Shown in pieces: positions 15,113 through 24,177 of a stretch of DNA of 64,000 nucleotides. This DNA is from Microbulbifer sp. THAF38 (GTDB taxonomy: Bacteria > Pseudomonadota > Gammaproteobacteria > Pseudomonadales > Cellvibrionaceae). The translations under genes and the position numbers were made by a program. Position 1 is the stretch's first letter; each line of letters begins with the position of its first letter. A model generated the notes under the pieces. That model searched no databases and had not been told where the DNA came from. It saw only the letters and a list, made by a program, of their open reading frames with translations. The stretch is taken from assembly GCF_009363535.1 (NCBI RefSeq), contig NZ_CP045369.1, positions 2,801,001-2,865,000 of the forward strand, given 5' to 3'.

Positions 15113-16765
15113 ATGCGTCTAGCCCAAGCTCTGGCGGTGACACTACTCACCGCCACTTCTATCAGCTCTCAGGCAGTAACACTCATCCACAACTTCTCAG
15201 GCTATCAAACTACGGATAAAGCGCTTATTCAGTTCTCTGCCATGGCCTTCGACCAGGGCAAGGTGCTGGGAACTGGCAATATTGCCGAACTGGATAAAAA
15301 GTATCCCGATGCCGAGAGAGTGGATGCCAAAGGCAAGACTCTGCTACCCGGCCTGATTGATGCTCACGGACATATGTTAGGCCTGGGGCAACTCAATGAG
15401 TTACTGGATCTGCGCGACCAGTCTCTGGAAGGTTCTCTCGCGGCGATAAAGCGCCATGCTGAGGGGCTGGAACCAGGCCAATGGCTGCTCGGGCGCGGCT
15501 GGAACCAGGTTACCTGGCCCGGCAAGCAATTCCCCAGCCGGGAGCAACTGGATGCCCTGGAGATCGATCACCCCATCTGGTTGCGCCGGGTTGACGGCCA
15601 CGCAGGCTGGGCCAACTCGAAGGCTCTACTTCTTGCCGGTATCGACAAGAGTACCCAGGCCCCCGAGGGCGGTGACATTCTGCGGGATAGCAAGGGCGAG
15701 CCCACAGGAATCTTAATTGACAATGCCATGAGCCTGTTACAAAAGGCAGTCCCCTCTCCCACTCTGACCCAAGAGAAAAAATCCCTACAGAATGCCTTTG
15801 CTACAACGCTTTCTTTGGGGCTGACCAGTGTGCACGATGCGGGTATCAAGGAGCAAACTCTCAAAGCCTATCGGGAGTTGGCCGAGGAAAATGCCATCCC
15901 GATGCGGGTGTACCCGATGCTGTCAGTCGATAGCCACAACTATGCCAAGTTGCTGAAAGCTGGCCATATCGGCAACCCCGAAGCGCGACTCTATATGCGC
16001 AGCATTAAATTATCTGCCGATGGCGCCCTGGGTAGCCGTGGCGCGGCGTTGCTGGAACCCTATCACGACCGCCCTCAGGAAAATGGTCTACTGCTCTATC
16101 CAGAGAGCAAAATGCTATCTCTACTCAAGCTGGCAACTGATAATAATTTCCAGGTGAACGTACATGCGATTGGCGATAGAGCCAACCATATAGTGCTCGA
16201 TCATCTTGAAACCTTGAATAAAAAGAAAAGCCAGCAAGAATATCGTCACCGCGTAGAGCATGCGCAGGTCATTGAAGCAAAGGATATCCCTCGCTTTGCC
16301 CAACTCCACCTAATAGCCTCCATGCAGCCCACCCACGCCACTAGCGACAAAAATATGGCGGGTGACCGCCTTGGTGATAAACGCCTGATCGGCGCCTACG
16401 CCTGGCAAACACTCCTTAATCAGGGCACTCCCATCGCTGCCGGCTCCGACTTCCCGGTTGAACCCGCCAATCCCCTGTTTGGCCTTCACGCCGCAGTGAC
16501 CCGTCGCGATCGCCAGGGCAATCCCAGCAAAGGCTGGCGCACCGAAGAAGCGATGACTTTAGAACAGGCTCTGCGCGCATTTACCCTGGACGCTGCCTAC
16601 GCCAGCCATCAGGAGAAAGTAATCGGCAATCTACAACCCGGTAAATTTGCCGATTTTATCCTGATTGATAAGAATATTTTTGAAATAGATCCACAAGAGA
16701 TCTGGCAGGTACAAGTTTTGCAGACTTGGGTTGAGGGAGAAAAGGTTTACCAACGAAATTTATAA
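15113..16765 (+). CDS. Secreted YtcJ-like amidohydrolase
   Basis: 550 residues with a signal peptide (MRLAQALAVTLLTATSISSQ). The amidohydrolase-3 (YtcJ) fold is shown by LPGLIDAHGHMLGLG with the metal pair H85/H87, then VNVHAIGDRA, RVEHAQV, SMQPTHATSD and AAGSDFPVEPANPL, each giving metal or substrate ligands of the TIM barrel, and ends with the beta-sandwich return GNLQPGKFADFILID. Members hydrolyse amide or ester bonds in varied small molecules; the substrate is unknown. It starts 110 bp after the sugar dehydrogenase. The GC-richer codon use here looks native. Confidence 0.87.
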   Translation: MRLAQALAVTLLTATSISSQAVTLIHNFSGYQTTDKALIQFSAMAFDQGKVLGTGNIAELDKKYPDAERVDAKGKTLLPGLIDAHGHMLGLGQLNELLDLRDQSLEGSLAAIKRHAEGLEPGQWLLGRGWNQVTWPGKQFPSREQLDALEIDHPIWLRRVDGHAGWANSKALLLAGIDKSTQAPEGGDILRDSKGEPTGILIDNAMSLLQKAVPSPTLTQEKKSLQNAFATTLSLGLTSVHDAGIKEQTLKAYRELAEENAIPMRVYPMLSVDSHNYAKLLKAGHIGNPEARLYMRSIKLSADGALGSRGAALLEPYHDRPQENGLLLYPESKMLSLLKLATDNNFQVNVHAIGDRANHIVLDHLETLNKKKSQQEYRHRVEHAQVIEAKDIPRFAQLHLIASMQPTHATSDKNMAGDRLGDKRLIGAYAWQTLLNQGTPIAAGSDFPVEPANPLFGLHAAVTRRDRQGNPSKGWRTEEAMTLEQALRAFTLDAAYASHQEKVIGNLQPGKFADFILIDKNIFEIDPQEIWQVQVLQTWVEGEKVYQRNL

Positions 16766-16830
16766 TTGGTTTGCCACTATTACCTCCCTATAAATTACTC
16801 GGTGCTTTTTTGTAAACCTCTATTAATAAG

Positions 16831-16867
16831 TATGCAATCTGGGCCCCATCAAAGCCCAGGTTGCATA
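16831..16867. terminator. Hairpin after the amidohydrolase
   Basis: Stem TATGCAA-T-CTGGGC paired with GCCCAG-G-TTGCATA and an 8-nt loop. It is strong, but there is no T run. It lies 66 bp past the stop. Confidence 0.55.
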
Positions 16868-17063
16868 CAATACCCTTAAAAAGTGAGTTCTCAGTAGTTA
16901 ATTGGCCAACTCATTGCACTTAGATTCTGGCATGAGAAATCCAGAAGTCAGCAGTCAGAGGAAAAATGAATATTAAATCAAGAGACCAACTTATCGACTT
17001 TGTAGTGGTCTAATACTTCCGGACACTTCGCTAAGATGGTAAAAACACCAAGCGAGGTGATGT

Positions 17064-17354
17064 ATGACAACGAAAGGTACACGCCGGCAATTCAAGCCGG
17101 AGTTCAAGAAAGACGCCGTAGCCCTGGTCTCTGAGCAGGGATATTCTATTTCTAAAGCCGCAGAGGCTGTAGGAACCACTGCCAACAATCTGCGACGCTG
17201 GATAAAAGAGCTGAAGCAGGAAGAGAGCGGAGAAAGGCTGGATGTCGGCGAGCGCGCAGAATTGGACCGGTTACGACGCGAAAACAAGCAGTTGCGGATG
17301 GAGAAAGAAATCCTAAAAAAGGCCAGCGCTTTCTTTGCGAAAGAAATGAAGTAA
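17064..17354 (+). CDS. IS3-family transposase OrfA (helix-turn-helix)
   Basis: 96 residues. The N-terminal HTH of the HTH_21/transposase-8 type (RRQFKPEFKKDAVALVSEQG then YSISKAAEAVGTTANNLRRW) is followed by a leucine-zipper coiled coil (RLRRENKQLRMEKEILKKA) ending in FFAKEMK. The slip heptamer AAAAAAG at about 17315-17321 lies just before the stop, where a -1 shift makes the OrfAB fusion transposase. OrfA alone binds the terminal repeats and modulates transposition. Confidence 0.88.
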   Translation: MTTKGTRRQFKPEFKKDAVALVSEQGYSISKAAEAVGTTANNLRRWIKELKQEESGERLDVGERAELDRLRRENKQLRMEKEILKKASAFFAKEMK

Positions 17355-17410
17355 AGTACAACTTTATTAAAGAACAGCAAGGCAGCTTTCCAGTTAGGAC
17401 ACTCTGCCGA

Positions 17411-18202
17411 GTGATGCAGGTAAATAAGAGTAGCTATTACGGGTGGTATCAGCGTAGTAATAGCTCAATAGATAGCCAGACATGGAAACTATGCCATCGT
17501 TTGAAGGCCTTATTTTCTGAATCTCGACAGAGTCTCGGAAGCCGTCGGTTAATGAAACTGTTACGCAAAGAAGGCTTTAAAATTGGTCGCTATCGTGTCC
17601 GCAAACTAATGAAAAAGCTAGGTTTGAGAGTAAAACGCAAGAAGCGATTTACACTGACGACAGACAGCAAACACCAACTACCTACCGCGGAAAACCTTTT
17701 GAATAGGGAGTTCTCACCAAGTGTTAAAAATCAAGTTTGGACTACTGATATCACGTACATCTGGACTGCACAGGGCTGGCTGTATTTGGCGGTAGTGATT
17801 GATCTCTATTCACGTAGGATTGTTGGTTGGCATCTAGATCGCCAGATGGAAACGGCCCTGGTAAGTCGTGCATTGATGATGGCTGTTAATTTGCGTACAC
17901 CGCCAAAGGGTCTTCTACACCACTCTGATCGAGGCAGTCAGTATGCCAGCCATACCTACCAAGCGCAGTTGAAACAGCATGGTATGGTGTGCTCAATGAG
18001 CCGCAAGGGAAATTGTTGGGACAATGCACCGACTGAACGCTTTTTTAGCAGCCTAAAACGAGAATGGCTGACGGGAAATATCTATCCGACAAGGGAAGAT
18101 GCGATAGCCGATGTGAGGGCCTATATTGCTTATTACAACTCACGCAGGATACATTCATCACTGGAGTATATAACCCCTATCGAATTTGAAAAATGTGCTT
18201 AA
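17411..18202 (+). CDS. IS3-family transposase OrfB (DDE integrase core)
   Basis: 263 residues from the first GTG/ATG. The same -1 frame is open back to the A6G heptamer, so the true product is an OrfAB fusion that includes VKYNFIKEQQGSFPVRTLCR upstream. The HTH_21 part (SRQSLGSRRLMKLLRKEG) is followed by the rve core: WTTDITYI with the first Asp, HSDRGSQY with the second, and NCWDNAPTERFFSSLKREW with the Glu. The end has YNSRRIHSSLEYITPIEF. All catalytic residues are present, so the element should be active. Confidence 0.9.
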   Translation: MMQVNKSSYYGWYQRSNSSIDSQTWKLCHRLKALFSESRQSLGSRRLMKLLRKEGFKIGRYRVRKLMKKLGLRVKRKKRFTLTTDSKHQLPTAENLLNREFSPSVKNQVWTTDITYIWTAQGWLYLAVVIDLYSRRIVGWHLDRQMETALVSRALMMAVNLRTPPKGLLHHSDRGSQYASHTYQAQLKQHGMVCSMSRKGNCWDNAPTERFFSSLKREWLTGNIYPTREDAIADVRAYIAYYNSRRIHSSLEYITPIEFEKCA

Positions 18203-18918
18203 AGAGGTGTCCGGTTAGACTTGACCACAACACTTTGTAAATAAAGGAAATAAGGTTAAGTATCTCTACTTTTGGGGGCATCAAGAAAAAGGAAAGCAAG
18301 TCTCTAAGAGCTGCTTTAGCCAATGGTACGACTCCAAATTCAAAGAAGAAGGACATCATTTTATTACAGCTGAACACTACATGATGTATCACAAGGCCAA
18401 ACTCTTTGGGGATAGCAATGCATGTAAAAAAATTTTGGCTTCACCCAATCCGGGCGAAGCCAAGAGCATAGGTCGGCAGGTTGTTGGTTTTAACCAGAAT
18501 ATGTGGGATAAGAAGCGATTCGATATAGTGGTTAATGCCAACCTTGCCAAGTTCTCCCAAAACATTGAACTAAAGGAGTTTCTGCTTAATACAGAGAACA
18601 GGGTCTTAGTGGAGGCCAGTCCTGTCGATAATATTTGGGGGATTGGCTTGGCGCAAGACAGTCCAAAAGCACAAGACCCGAACACCTGGAAAGGTCTCAA
18701 CCTTTTAGGCTTTGCGCTTATGGAAGTGAGAGATAAGCTTCGTCTTTCTCCTGCTTAACACACTTAATTGTTATCAGGCTTGCGCATTTGCATAGCAAGC
18801 TTTAAAAAACTCAAAGTCAACTTAAAGTAAAGTAGCTTCCAAAAAAATTGAAAACGGGCAATGGAGTTATTTTAAATTAAACCTCTCCATTACCCATAAA
18901 CTAACTACCTGCTAGGTG

Positions 18919-21141
18919 TTAGTAATCAACACTTAACCAGAGATTTTCAAAGTCAGTGTAACCATAAACAGCCACATACCAGATACCTGCTTGAGGCGCA
19001 TTCACATCAATAGATTCATGGCTGCTCCAGTTTTCAGAGTAATAATCCGCATTGGTTGCCGAGACTTGTTCGCCATACTTGATATACAAGTCGGCATCAC
19101 CGAGAGAACCAATAAATGATGGCCCAGTCGCAATGGAAAGCTTAGCTGCGCCCTCTGGCACCTGCACCTTAAAAGTGAGCATCTCACCCGCCTTACCATC
19201 CAAATCTGCGATTGTCTCTCCTGTTAATAGGAACTCAGATGTAGACTCCGTGAAAGAGCCCATCAAAGAAACATCTTCAAAATCCGTATAGCCCAACAGC
19301 ATAACGTGCCATACACCCGCTTTCGGATTGGCGATTGAGACGGCCTCTTCATTACCACCTAAATAGGGACGATAATCATAGACTGATTCTGTTGGTTTCT
19401 CTCCAAAGCGCACGTAAAGATCCGCATCCCCAGTGCCGCCAGTCATTACAAACTTTAGGTCAGAAGCATTTTCTGGAACGGTCAGGGTGAAATGCAATGC
19501 TTCTCCAGTAGCGGCAGCCAATCCGGCAATCTGCTGTTGATTAACAAGCTCATTAGCTGGCTCTCCACCCAAATCCAGAGTCGCAGTCAAATCGACACCT
19601 TCAAAAGAACGCTCGACCGGTGATAACAGTACATACCAGCGGCCTTGCTCTGGCGAAGCAATCTGTATATTTTCGATGTTACCGGCATTTTCTGAACTGA
19701 AATCAAAATCTGTGGTACTGGGCTGACGGTTGTAAGCGACATAAACATTCATCTCGCCGCCCGTTCCCGACTCTTCTGTTTGAACAGTCAACTTTTGAGC
19801 ATTTTCAGGGACATCAATATGGAATAGCTTTTCACCTTTAGCCCTTAAATCGACCCTAGGTTTACCCGAAATTAGCGTTCGCTCCGCCTCCTCATCACAA
19901 ATGAATGTGCCACCACCTTTAACCGGGCTGTATTGGATATTGCCACCTTTTATCACACCATTAATTAGGGTGAGCATTTCACAAGAGTAAACATCCAATA
20001 GATTATTGGTAACATCCACATCTTTCAGGAAGGGCTTATCCAATACCCACTCAAATTTTGCTGCGTCTAAATAGTTGCCGGCAAAATTCAAGGATTCCAA
20101 GCGTTTGGGCAGCTCTGGAATCTCCGTCAGGTTTTCATTGACCGCGGTCAGATGTTTTAGATATCGAAATAGATGGATACCCTGCAGCGACTGAATTTCA
20201 CCATTCCCAGGAGTCTGGATTTCCTCAACTTTTGCAGCCTCTAAACTGCTAATTTCACCGTCGTTATCGCTATCAAAATAGGCAAGTAGATAAGACTTAA
20301 ATGCCGGATCAGGAATATTGATATTCACTGCGCCGTAGTGGGAAGCCGCCCCCACCTGATCACCAGCTCCGAGGTCGAAACGTTGCCCCACAATGCCATC
20401 ATATTGCTCATAGCCTTTCTTTGGGACAATAGTTGCATCCCCATTAACGCTATATGCCCTGGAGGGATAGTGCATCACAGACAGGAAGTCATATTCACTG
20501 TAATTGTGTGATTGACGAATATCAAAGTTGTAGATATATGCGGGCTTTATATTTTCTTCAAGGATCATCACATATTGATCACGATCCGAACGCTGTTGTT
20601 CATGCCTCATACCAATTGCGTGGCCCAGTTCGTGAACAATAATATACTTCTCATCCCAGTTGTTCATACTGAAAAACTGCCCACCGCCGGACATTCCAAC
20701 CATAGAGCGGTTTTCGCTGCCATTACGCACATAGATATAATTAGCTTGATCCGTGCGTTGCACAAACTTTAAGTCTGCAACTTCTTCCCAAACCCTGGTG
20801 GCTTCTAAGAAGCGTAGGCGGTTTTCTGCCGTTACATCCCCATAGAAATCATAATAGACAATACCTTCAGGCCATTTATTTGCTGATAGCTCAAAGGCTG
20901 ACATGATACCTACTTGCTCAGATCCCTGTTGAACCAGCTCCAGCATGTCACCAGTTAACTGATAGAGTTTGCCATCGACCATCACTCTTTTTGCTGTGAA
21001 TTGCTCTTCCAGTTGCGCAAATTCACTTGCAGTGAAGCTCGGAATACTAGGATTCTCTAGCTGACTTGAAGCCAGGGCTGATTGACCCATCAAGGCCAAA
21101 CTTGTGGAAACCCCCAGCACTGCACCGGTTAATTTTTTCAT
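18919..21141 (-). CDS. Secreted astacin-like zinc metalloprotease with three PPC domains
   Basis: 740 residues from ATG 21141, which has AGAAGGA 8 nt upstream. The longer frame back to 21303 adds an unlikely N-terminus. After the signal peptide (MKKLTGAVLGVSTSLALMGQ and SALA) and a short propeptide comes the astacin catalytic domain, with HELGHAIGMRHEQQRSDRD (ligands H170, H174, H180, base E171) and the Met-turn SVMHYPSRAY. A middle part has an EF-hand-like DSDNDGEIS and leucine-rich-repeat-like segments. Three C-terminal PPC (pre-peptidase C) modules follow, each ending in a GxWxVxxxG(Y)xDFE-type strand. PPC domains are usually cleaved off after secretion. The product probably degrades extracellular protein. 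Confidence 0.88.
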   Translation of the reverse strand: MKKLTGAVLGVSTSLALMGQSALASSQLENPSIPSFTASEFAQLEEQFTAKRVMVDGKLYQLTGDMLELVQQGSEQVGIMSAFELSANKWPEGIVYYDFYGDVTAENRLRFLEATRVWEEVADLKFVQRTDQANYIYVRNGSENRSMVGMSGGGQFFSMNNWDEKYIIVHELGHAIGMRHEQQRSDRDQYVMILEENIKPAYIYNFDIRQSHNYSEYDFLSVMHYPSRAYSVNGDATIVPKKGYEQYDGIVGQRFDLGAGDQVGAASHYGAVNINIPDPAFKSYLLAYFDSDNDGEISSLEAAKVEEIQTPGNGEIQSLQGIHLFRYLKHLTAVNENLTEIPELPKRLESLNFAGNYLDAAKFEWVLDKPFLKDVDVTNNLLDVYSCEMLTLINGVIKGGNIQYSPVKGGGTFICDEEAERTLISGKPRVDLRAKGEKLFHIDVPENAQKLTVQTEESGTGGEMNVYVAYNRQPSTTDFDFSSENAGNIENIQIASPEQGRWYVLLSPVERSFEGVDLTATLDLGGEPANELVNQQQIAGLAAATGEALHFTLTVPENASDLKFVMTGGTGDADLYVRFGEKPTESVYDYRPYLGGNEEAVSIANPKAGVWHVMLLGYTDFEDVSLMGSFTESTSEFLLTGETIADLDGKAGEMLTFKVQVPEGAAKLSIATGPSFIGSLGDADLYIKYGEQVSATNADYYSENWSSHESIDVNAPQAGIWYVAVYGYTDFENLWLSVDY

Positions 21142-21303
21142 TTTCATGTTCCTTCTCTGAAAATTTACGGATTTATAACCTAATCTGGTGTTCAAGGTTT
21201 TGAAAGACGACGTACTCACTTGATCTAAATCAAAAATTTCCATGGACCACGTCGACGCCGGCAAGAATACAGACTTTAAGTTTTTGGGTCGATAGAAAAT
21301 CAA

Positions 21304-21963
21304 GCAAAGAAGGTTTAAAAATCATCTGCAATAGAAGAATTTTTTTTCATTATGAATTGATTATTACTGAAGTATTTCACTTACAAGAACCGAAACATTC
21401 CCGCAAGACAAAATCAGCAATAACAGGGCCATATTTCAGACAATTCAATTTGACTTGAACTCATTCATTCGGAATTAACCTAGCCCCCAAAAAGATGGTA
21501 CGAAAGCAGTTAACTATTCCAAGGCCAAGCTAAACGCCAATACGGAGATTGCTTTTGCAAGAAACTATTTCAAAGTGCATTGACAGATGCTCACAAGCAC
21601 CATCAAGGAAAATGTTTACATGAAAACCCAAACCCTTGGGAGAGAAATACCATTCAAAAGAAATAATGGCTATAAATAGAGACGAGGATTTCGACAGAAT
21701 ATCGGGGGATTTTAACGATTACACAACCAGAAATGCAGACAGGTTATATGAGCCTTAGGATATCCATCCTAAGGCCCTGTCCCCACTTGACATTCCCACT
21801 CGGCCGAAAAAAGCACACCTGATGAAATCAGCTCACCAACAAATTCTGTCGCAACTTCGAAGGAATGTGAAATAGAGTTAGCAAAAAGTTGGGCAACCCA
21901 TCAAGGGCACTAAGAGGTGGCGCGCTAGGAATGGATGCTATACCGGACAAACCCAGCCCCCAC
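21304..21963. other. Intergenic region between astacin and sulfotransferase genes
   Basis: About 660 bases. A perfect 10-bp hairpin GCCTTAGGAT/ATCCTAAGGC lies at 21752-21775. Broken plus-strand frames around 21530-21760 look like a decayed gene, but no family could be read. The astacin promoter should be near 21150-21310. Confidence 0.45.
21752..21775. terminator. Hairpin downstream of the sulfotransferase
   Basis: 10-bp perfect stem with a 4-nt loop, 190 bp past the sulfotransferase stop and without a clear T run. It may serve the gene on either side. Confidence 0.4.
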
Positions 21964-23994
21964 TCACCATTTTCCGTAACGTTCCAGCTCGCCAGATAAA
22001 ACCCTGCGCAATGGTTCCAAGTCCGCTTCAAAGTGCTTCCACTGCTCAGTGCCACTACGGTAAATGGGCTGGCGCACCTGCTCAGCGCTTGGAGTACGAA
22101 CGGCGCGATCCGTACGATGAAACTGCAGGCACTCTTCGGCAAATGGCAGTCCACAAAAATCCAGGAGTCGCCGCACCTGCCCTTCCAGATCTTCAACGAC
22201 CGATTCATAGTGCACACGAAGCACCTTGCCCGGTAGCACCCTGTCCCAGTGATCCATCAGGCGCACATAATCCCGATAGTGCTCACCCACTTGCTCCATG
22301 CCATAGGTGAACTCCTGCCCTTCCGCAAATAGCTGCTTAAAGCCACTGAAACAACAAGCCATGGGATGGCGACGGGCATCGATAATTTTTGCATTTGGCA
22401 GAATCAACTGAATCAAGCCAATATGACGAAAATTATTCGGCATCTTGTCGATAAACAGTGGAGCTTGGCCGCGATGAATAACGGCCTCTTCCAGATAGCG
22501 CTGACCAATCTGCCTCAGCTGATCCGCACTTAATTCATGCAAGACTGCGGGGTAGCGTGCCTGCTCGCCAGCTTGACCACGCCCCTTTAGGCGTTGAACC
22601 GCAGCCATAATATTGTGCAATTCAAAAGTGCCATCCACTTGGGGATGCGAGGCGAGAATCTGCTCCAGCAGCGTCGATCCTGCTCGGGGCAGGCCCACAA
22701 TAAAAATGGGGTCAGGAGCATCACAGCCAGAGGAAGCATTCCTGGCAAAAAGCTCGGAGTTGCAGTGAGCAATTTGCAAGTCGGTATCCCTGCGGTTTTG
22801 TTCGATGCTGTACTGACACTCCTGTTGCTTGAGTGCATTACCTTGTTCATACCAGGAGAAAGAACCAGAATAATCTGCGCGATCCTCCAGAGCTTTGCCC
22901 AATGCAAAACAGAGGTGGTAGCGATCGTCACGCGCTATATCTGGCAAGCCTTGCAGCTCCCGCATACTGTCGATTTCGGCATCGGTAAAGCGGTAAGTTT
23001 TCATATTGGCCAGACTCCAATAGGCATCTCCAAAGTCCGGCTTGGCCCGATAGGCATCCCGATAGGCCTCGATGGCCTGCCCTGCTTCCCCCACGGTTTT
23101 TAAAGTGTGCCCTCGCTGCAAATGCACCCCGTGCAGATCTGGGGCCTCGGCTACCACACAATCATAAATCTCTAAGGCAGTCTGATAATCACCCACCATG
23201 GCGCTTTGTGTGGCGAAAAGTATATCGCTTTGGCGCCCCCCCTGGCCTGCTCGCAAGTGGCGGGCCTGTTCCAGCGCCGCAGCAAACTTCTGCCGCTTGC
23301 GCAGCACACCGATATAGTCGAAGCGCGCCTGGTGAAAATCAGGGTGCAGCTCCAGACAGCTTTCAAGTAAGAAGTCGGCATCATCTAGCACCCCCAATTC
23401 AGCGCCGATCAACGCCAGCAGGCGCATAGCTTCCGGATGGTGCTTGTTTTTCTGTAAAAAACTCCGGCAAAGCTGTTCGGCCTTATGAAGTTTTTTCTCA
23501 TACATCAGGCTCGCGGCACTCAGTAGTGTAGGCGGCAGGTTCTGCAATCGTTGGAACTGGTGTAGGGCCTGTAAGGCATCGGCCTCCTTGCCTTGGGCGC
23601 GCAAGCCGAGCGCCAACCCTTTCCAGCTGGCATACAGTGCCGGGTTTAACTCCAGGGCGCGACGGTAAGCGCGTACCTGTTCGGCAAAATTTTCCTGCGC
23701 CGAAAAGTTATGGCCGCACTCCTGATACGCTCGAGCATGACTACCATCTCGCTCCAACAATTGCCCAAGGGTCGCCAGGGCGCCGTCAATCTCACCCGAA
23801 TACCTTAGGCTAACCGCCAGTAGGTAGTAACCCTCAATGTCGCTGGGGTATTGCTCCACCAACTCTTTTGCCATGGACGCCGCGGCAGAGAAACTTTTCT
23901 GCTTCAGAGCGCTACGGATTTTTTGACTGAGTTCGGTTTGGCCACCCTGCAACGGAGAAGTTTCGGATTGCGAAGAATTAGACTGCGATGACAA
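21964..23994 (-). CDS. TPR-repeat sulfotransferase
   Basis: 676 residues from a TTG start at 23994. About 400 N-terminal residues are tetratricopeptide repeats (for example AYRRALELNPALYASWKGLA and GQAIEAYRDAYRAKPDFGDA). The C-terminal sulfotransferase domain begins with the PAPS 5'-phosphosulfate loop IFIVGLPRAGSTLLEQILAS and has a conserved Glu nearby (FELHNI). A later segment around DARRHPMACCFSGFKQLFAE fits the PAPS 3'-phosphate site. It transfers sulfate from PAPS to a hydroxyl group, perhaps on a protein tyrosine or a glycan. It lies 183 bp after a TonB receptor on the same strand, a recurrent pairing in marine gammaproteobacteria, and is probably co-transcribed. Confidence 0.85.
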   Translation of the reverse strand: MSSQSNSSQSETSPLQGGQTELSQKIRSALKQKSFSAAASMAKELVEQYPSDIEGYYLLAVSLRYSGEIDGALATLGQLLERDGSHARAYQECGHNFSAQENFAEQVRAYRRALELNPALYASWKGLALGLRAQGKEADALQALHQFQRLQNLPPTLLSAASLMYEKKLHKAEQLCRSFLQKNKHHPEAMRLLALIGAELGVLDDADFLLESCLELHPDFHQARFDYIGVLRKRQKFAAALEQARHLRAGQGGRQSDILFATQSAMVGDYQTALEIYDCVVAEAPDLHGVHLQRGHTLKTVGEAGQAIEAYRDAYRAKPDFGDAYWSLANMKTYRFTDAEIDSMRELQGLPDIARDDRYHLCFALGKALEDRADYSGSFSWYEQGNALKQQECQYSIEQNRRDTDLQIAHCNSELFARNASSGCDAPDPIFIVGLPRAGSTLLEQILASHPQVDGTFELHNIMAAVQRLKGRGQAGEQARYPAVLHELSADQLRQIGQRYLEEAVIHRGQAPLFIDKMPNNFRHIGLIQLILPNAKIIDARRHPMACCFSGFKQLFAEGQEFTYGMEQVGEHYRDYVRLMDHWDRVLPGKVLRVHYESVVEDLEGQVRRLLDFCGLPFAEECLQFHRTDRAVRTPSAEQVRQPIYRSGTEQWKHFEADLEPLRRVLSGELERYGKW

Positions 23995-24177
23995 AAGATT
24001 TTTCTCTCTAAGCCGTAAAAATGCGAGCCGCTACACCGACCACCAACGTAGCAGGGGGAACTCAACAGGATTTATGAAATGGCATTGATGCAACTTCACC
24101 AATAATTTATCCACGACAGCGGAGCGGAATCTAGCCGCCCCGCTATCGGGCTAATCACTAAAGAGACTTACAATCCC

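Larger units (their letters stand above)
16999..18232 (+). mobile_element. Complete IS3-family insertion sequence
   Basis: 1234 bp with imperfect ends (TGTAGTGGTC at the left; the right end reads TGTTGTGGTC on the other strand, with CCGGACAC shared further in). It is flanked by a 3-bp CTT repeat (16996-16998 and 18233-18235), proved by exact restoration of the NADAR reading frame. It encodes orfA and orfB with an A6G slip site. It appears intact and fairly recent. Confidence 0.88.
16966..18758 (+). pseudogene. NADAR-family (YbiA-like) N-glycosidase gene split by an IS3-family element
   Basis: The first 11 codons (ATG 16966, AGAGGAA just upstream, MNIKSRDQLID) run into the IS, and the rest resumes after it to TAA 18756-18758. 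Removing 16999-18232 and one CTT copy rejoins a single frame reading MNIKSRDQLIDFVNKGN then KVKYLYFWGHQ, with ITAEHYMMYHKAKLFGD, a Trp/Asp-rich GFNQNMWDKKRFDIV and the end EASPVDNIWGIGL, all hallmarks of NADAR proteins. The family cleaves N-glycosidic bonds of riboflavin intermediates (YbiA) or removes ADP-ribose from guanosine in some bacterial systems. The interrupted gene is probably inactive unless a downstream start within the C-terminal part is used. Confidence 0.85.
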
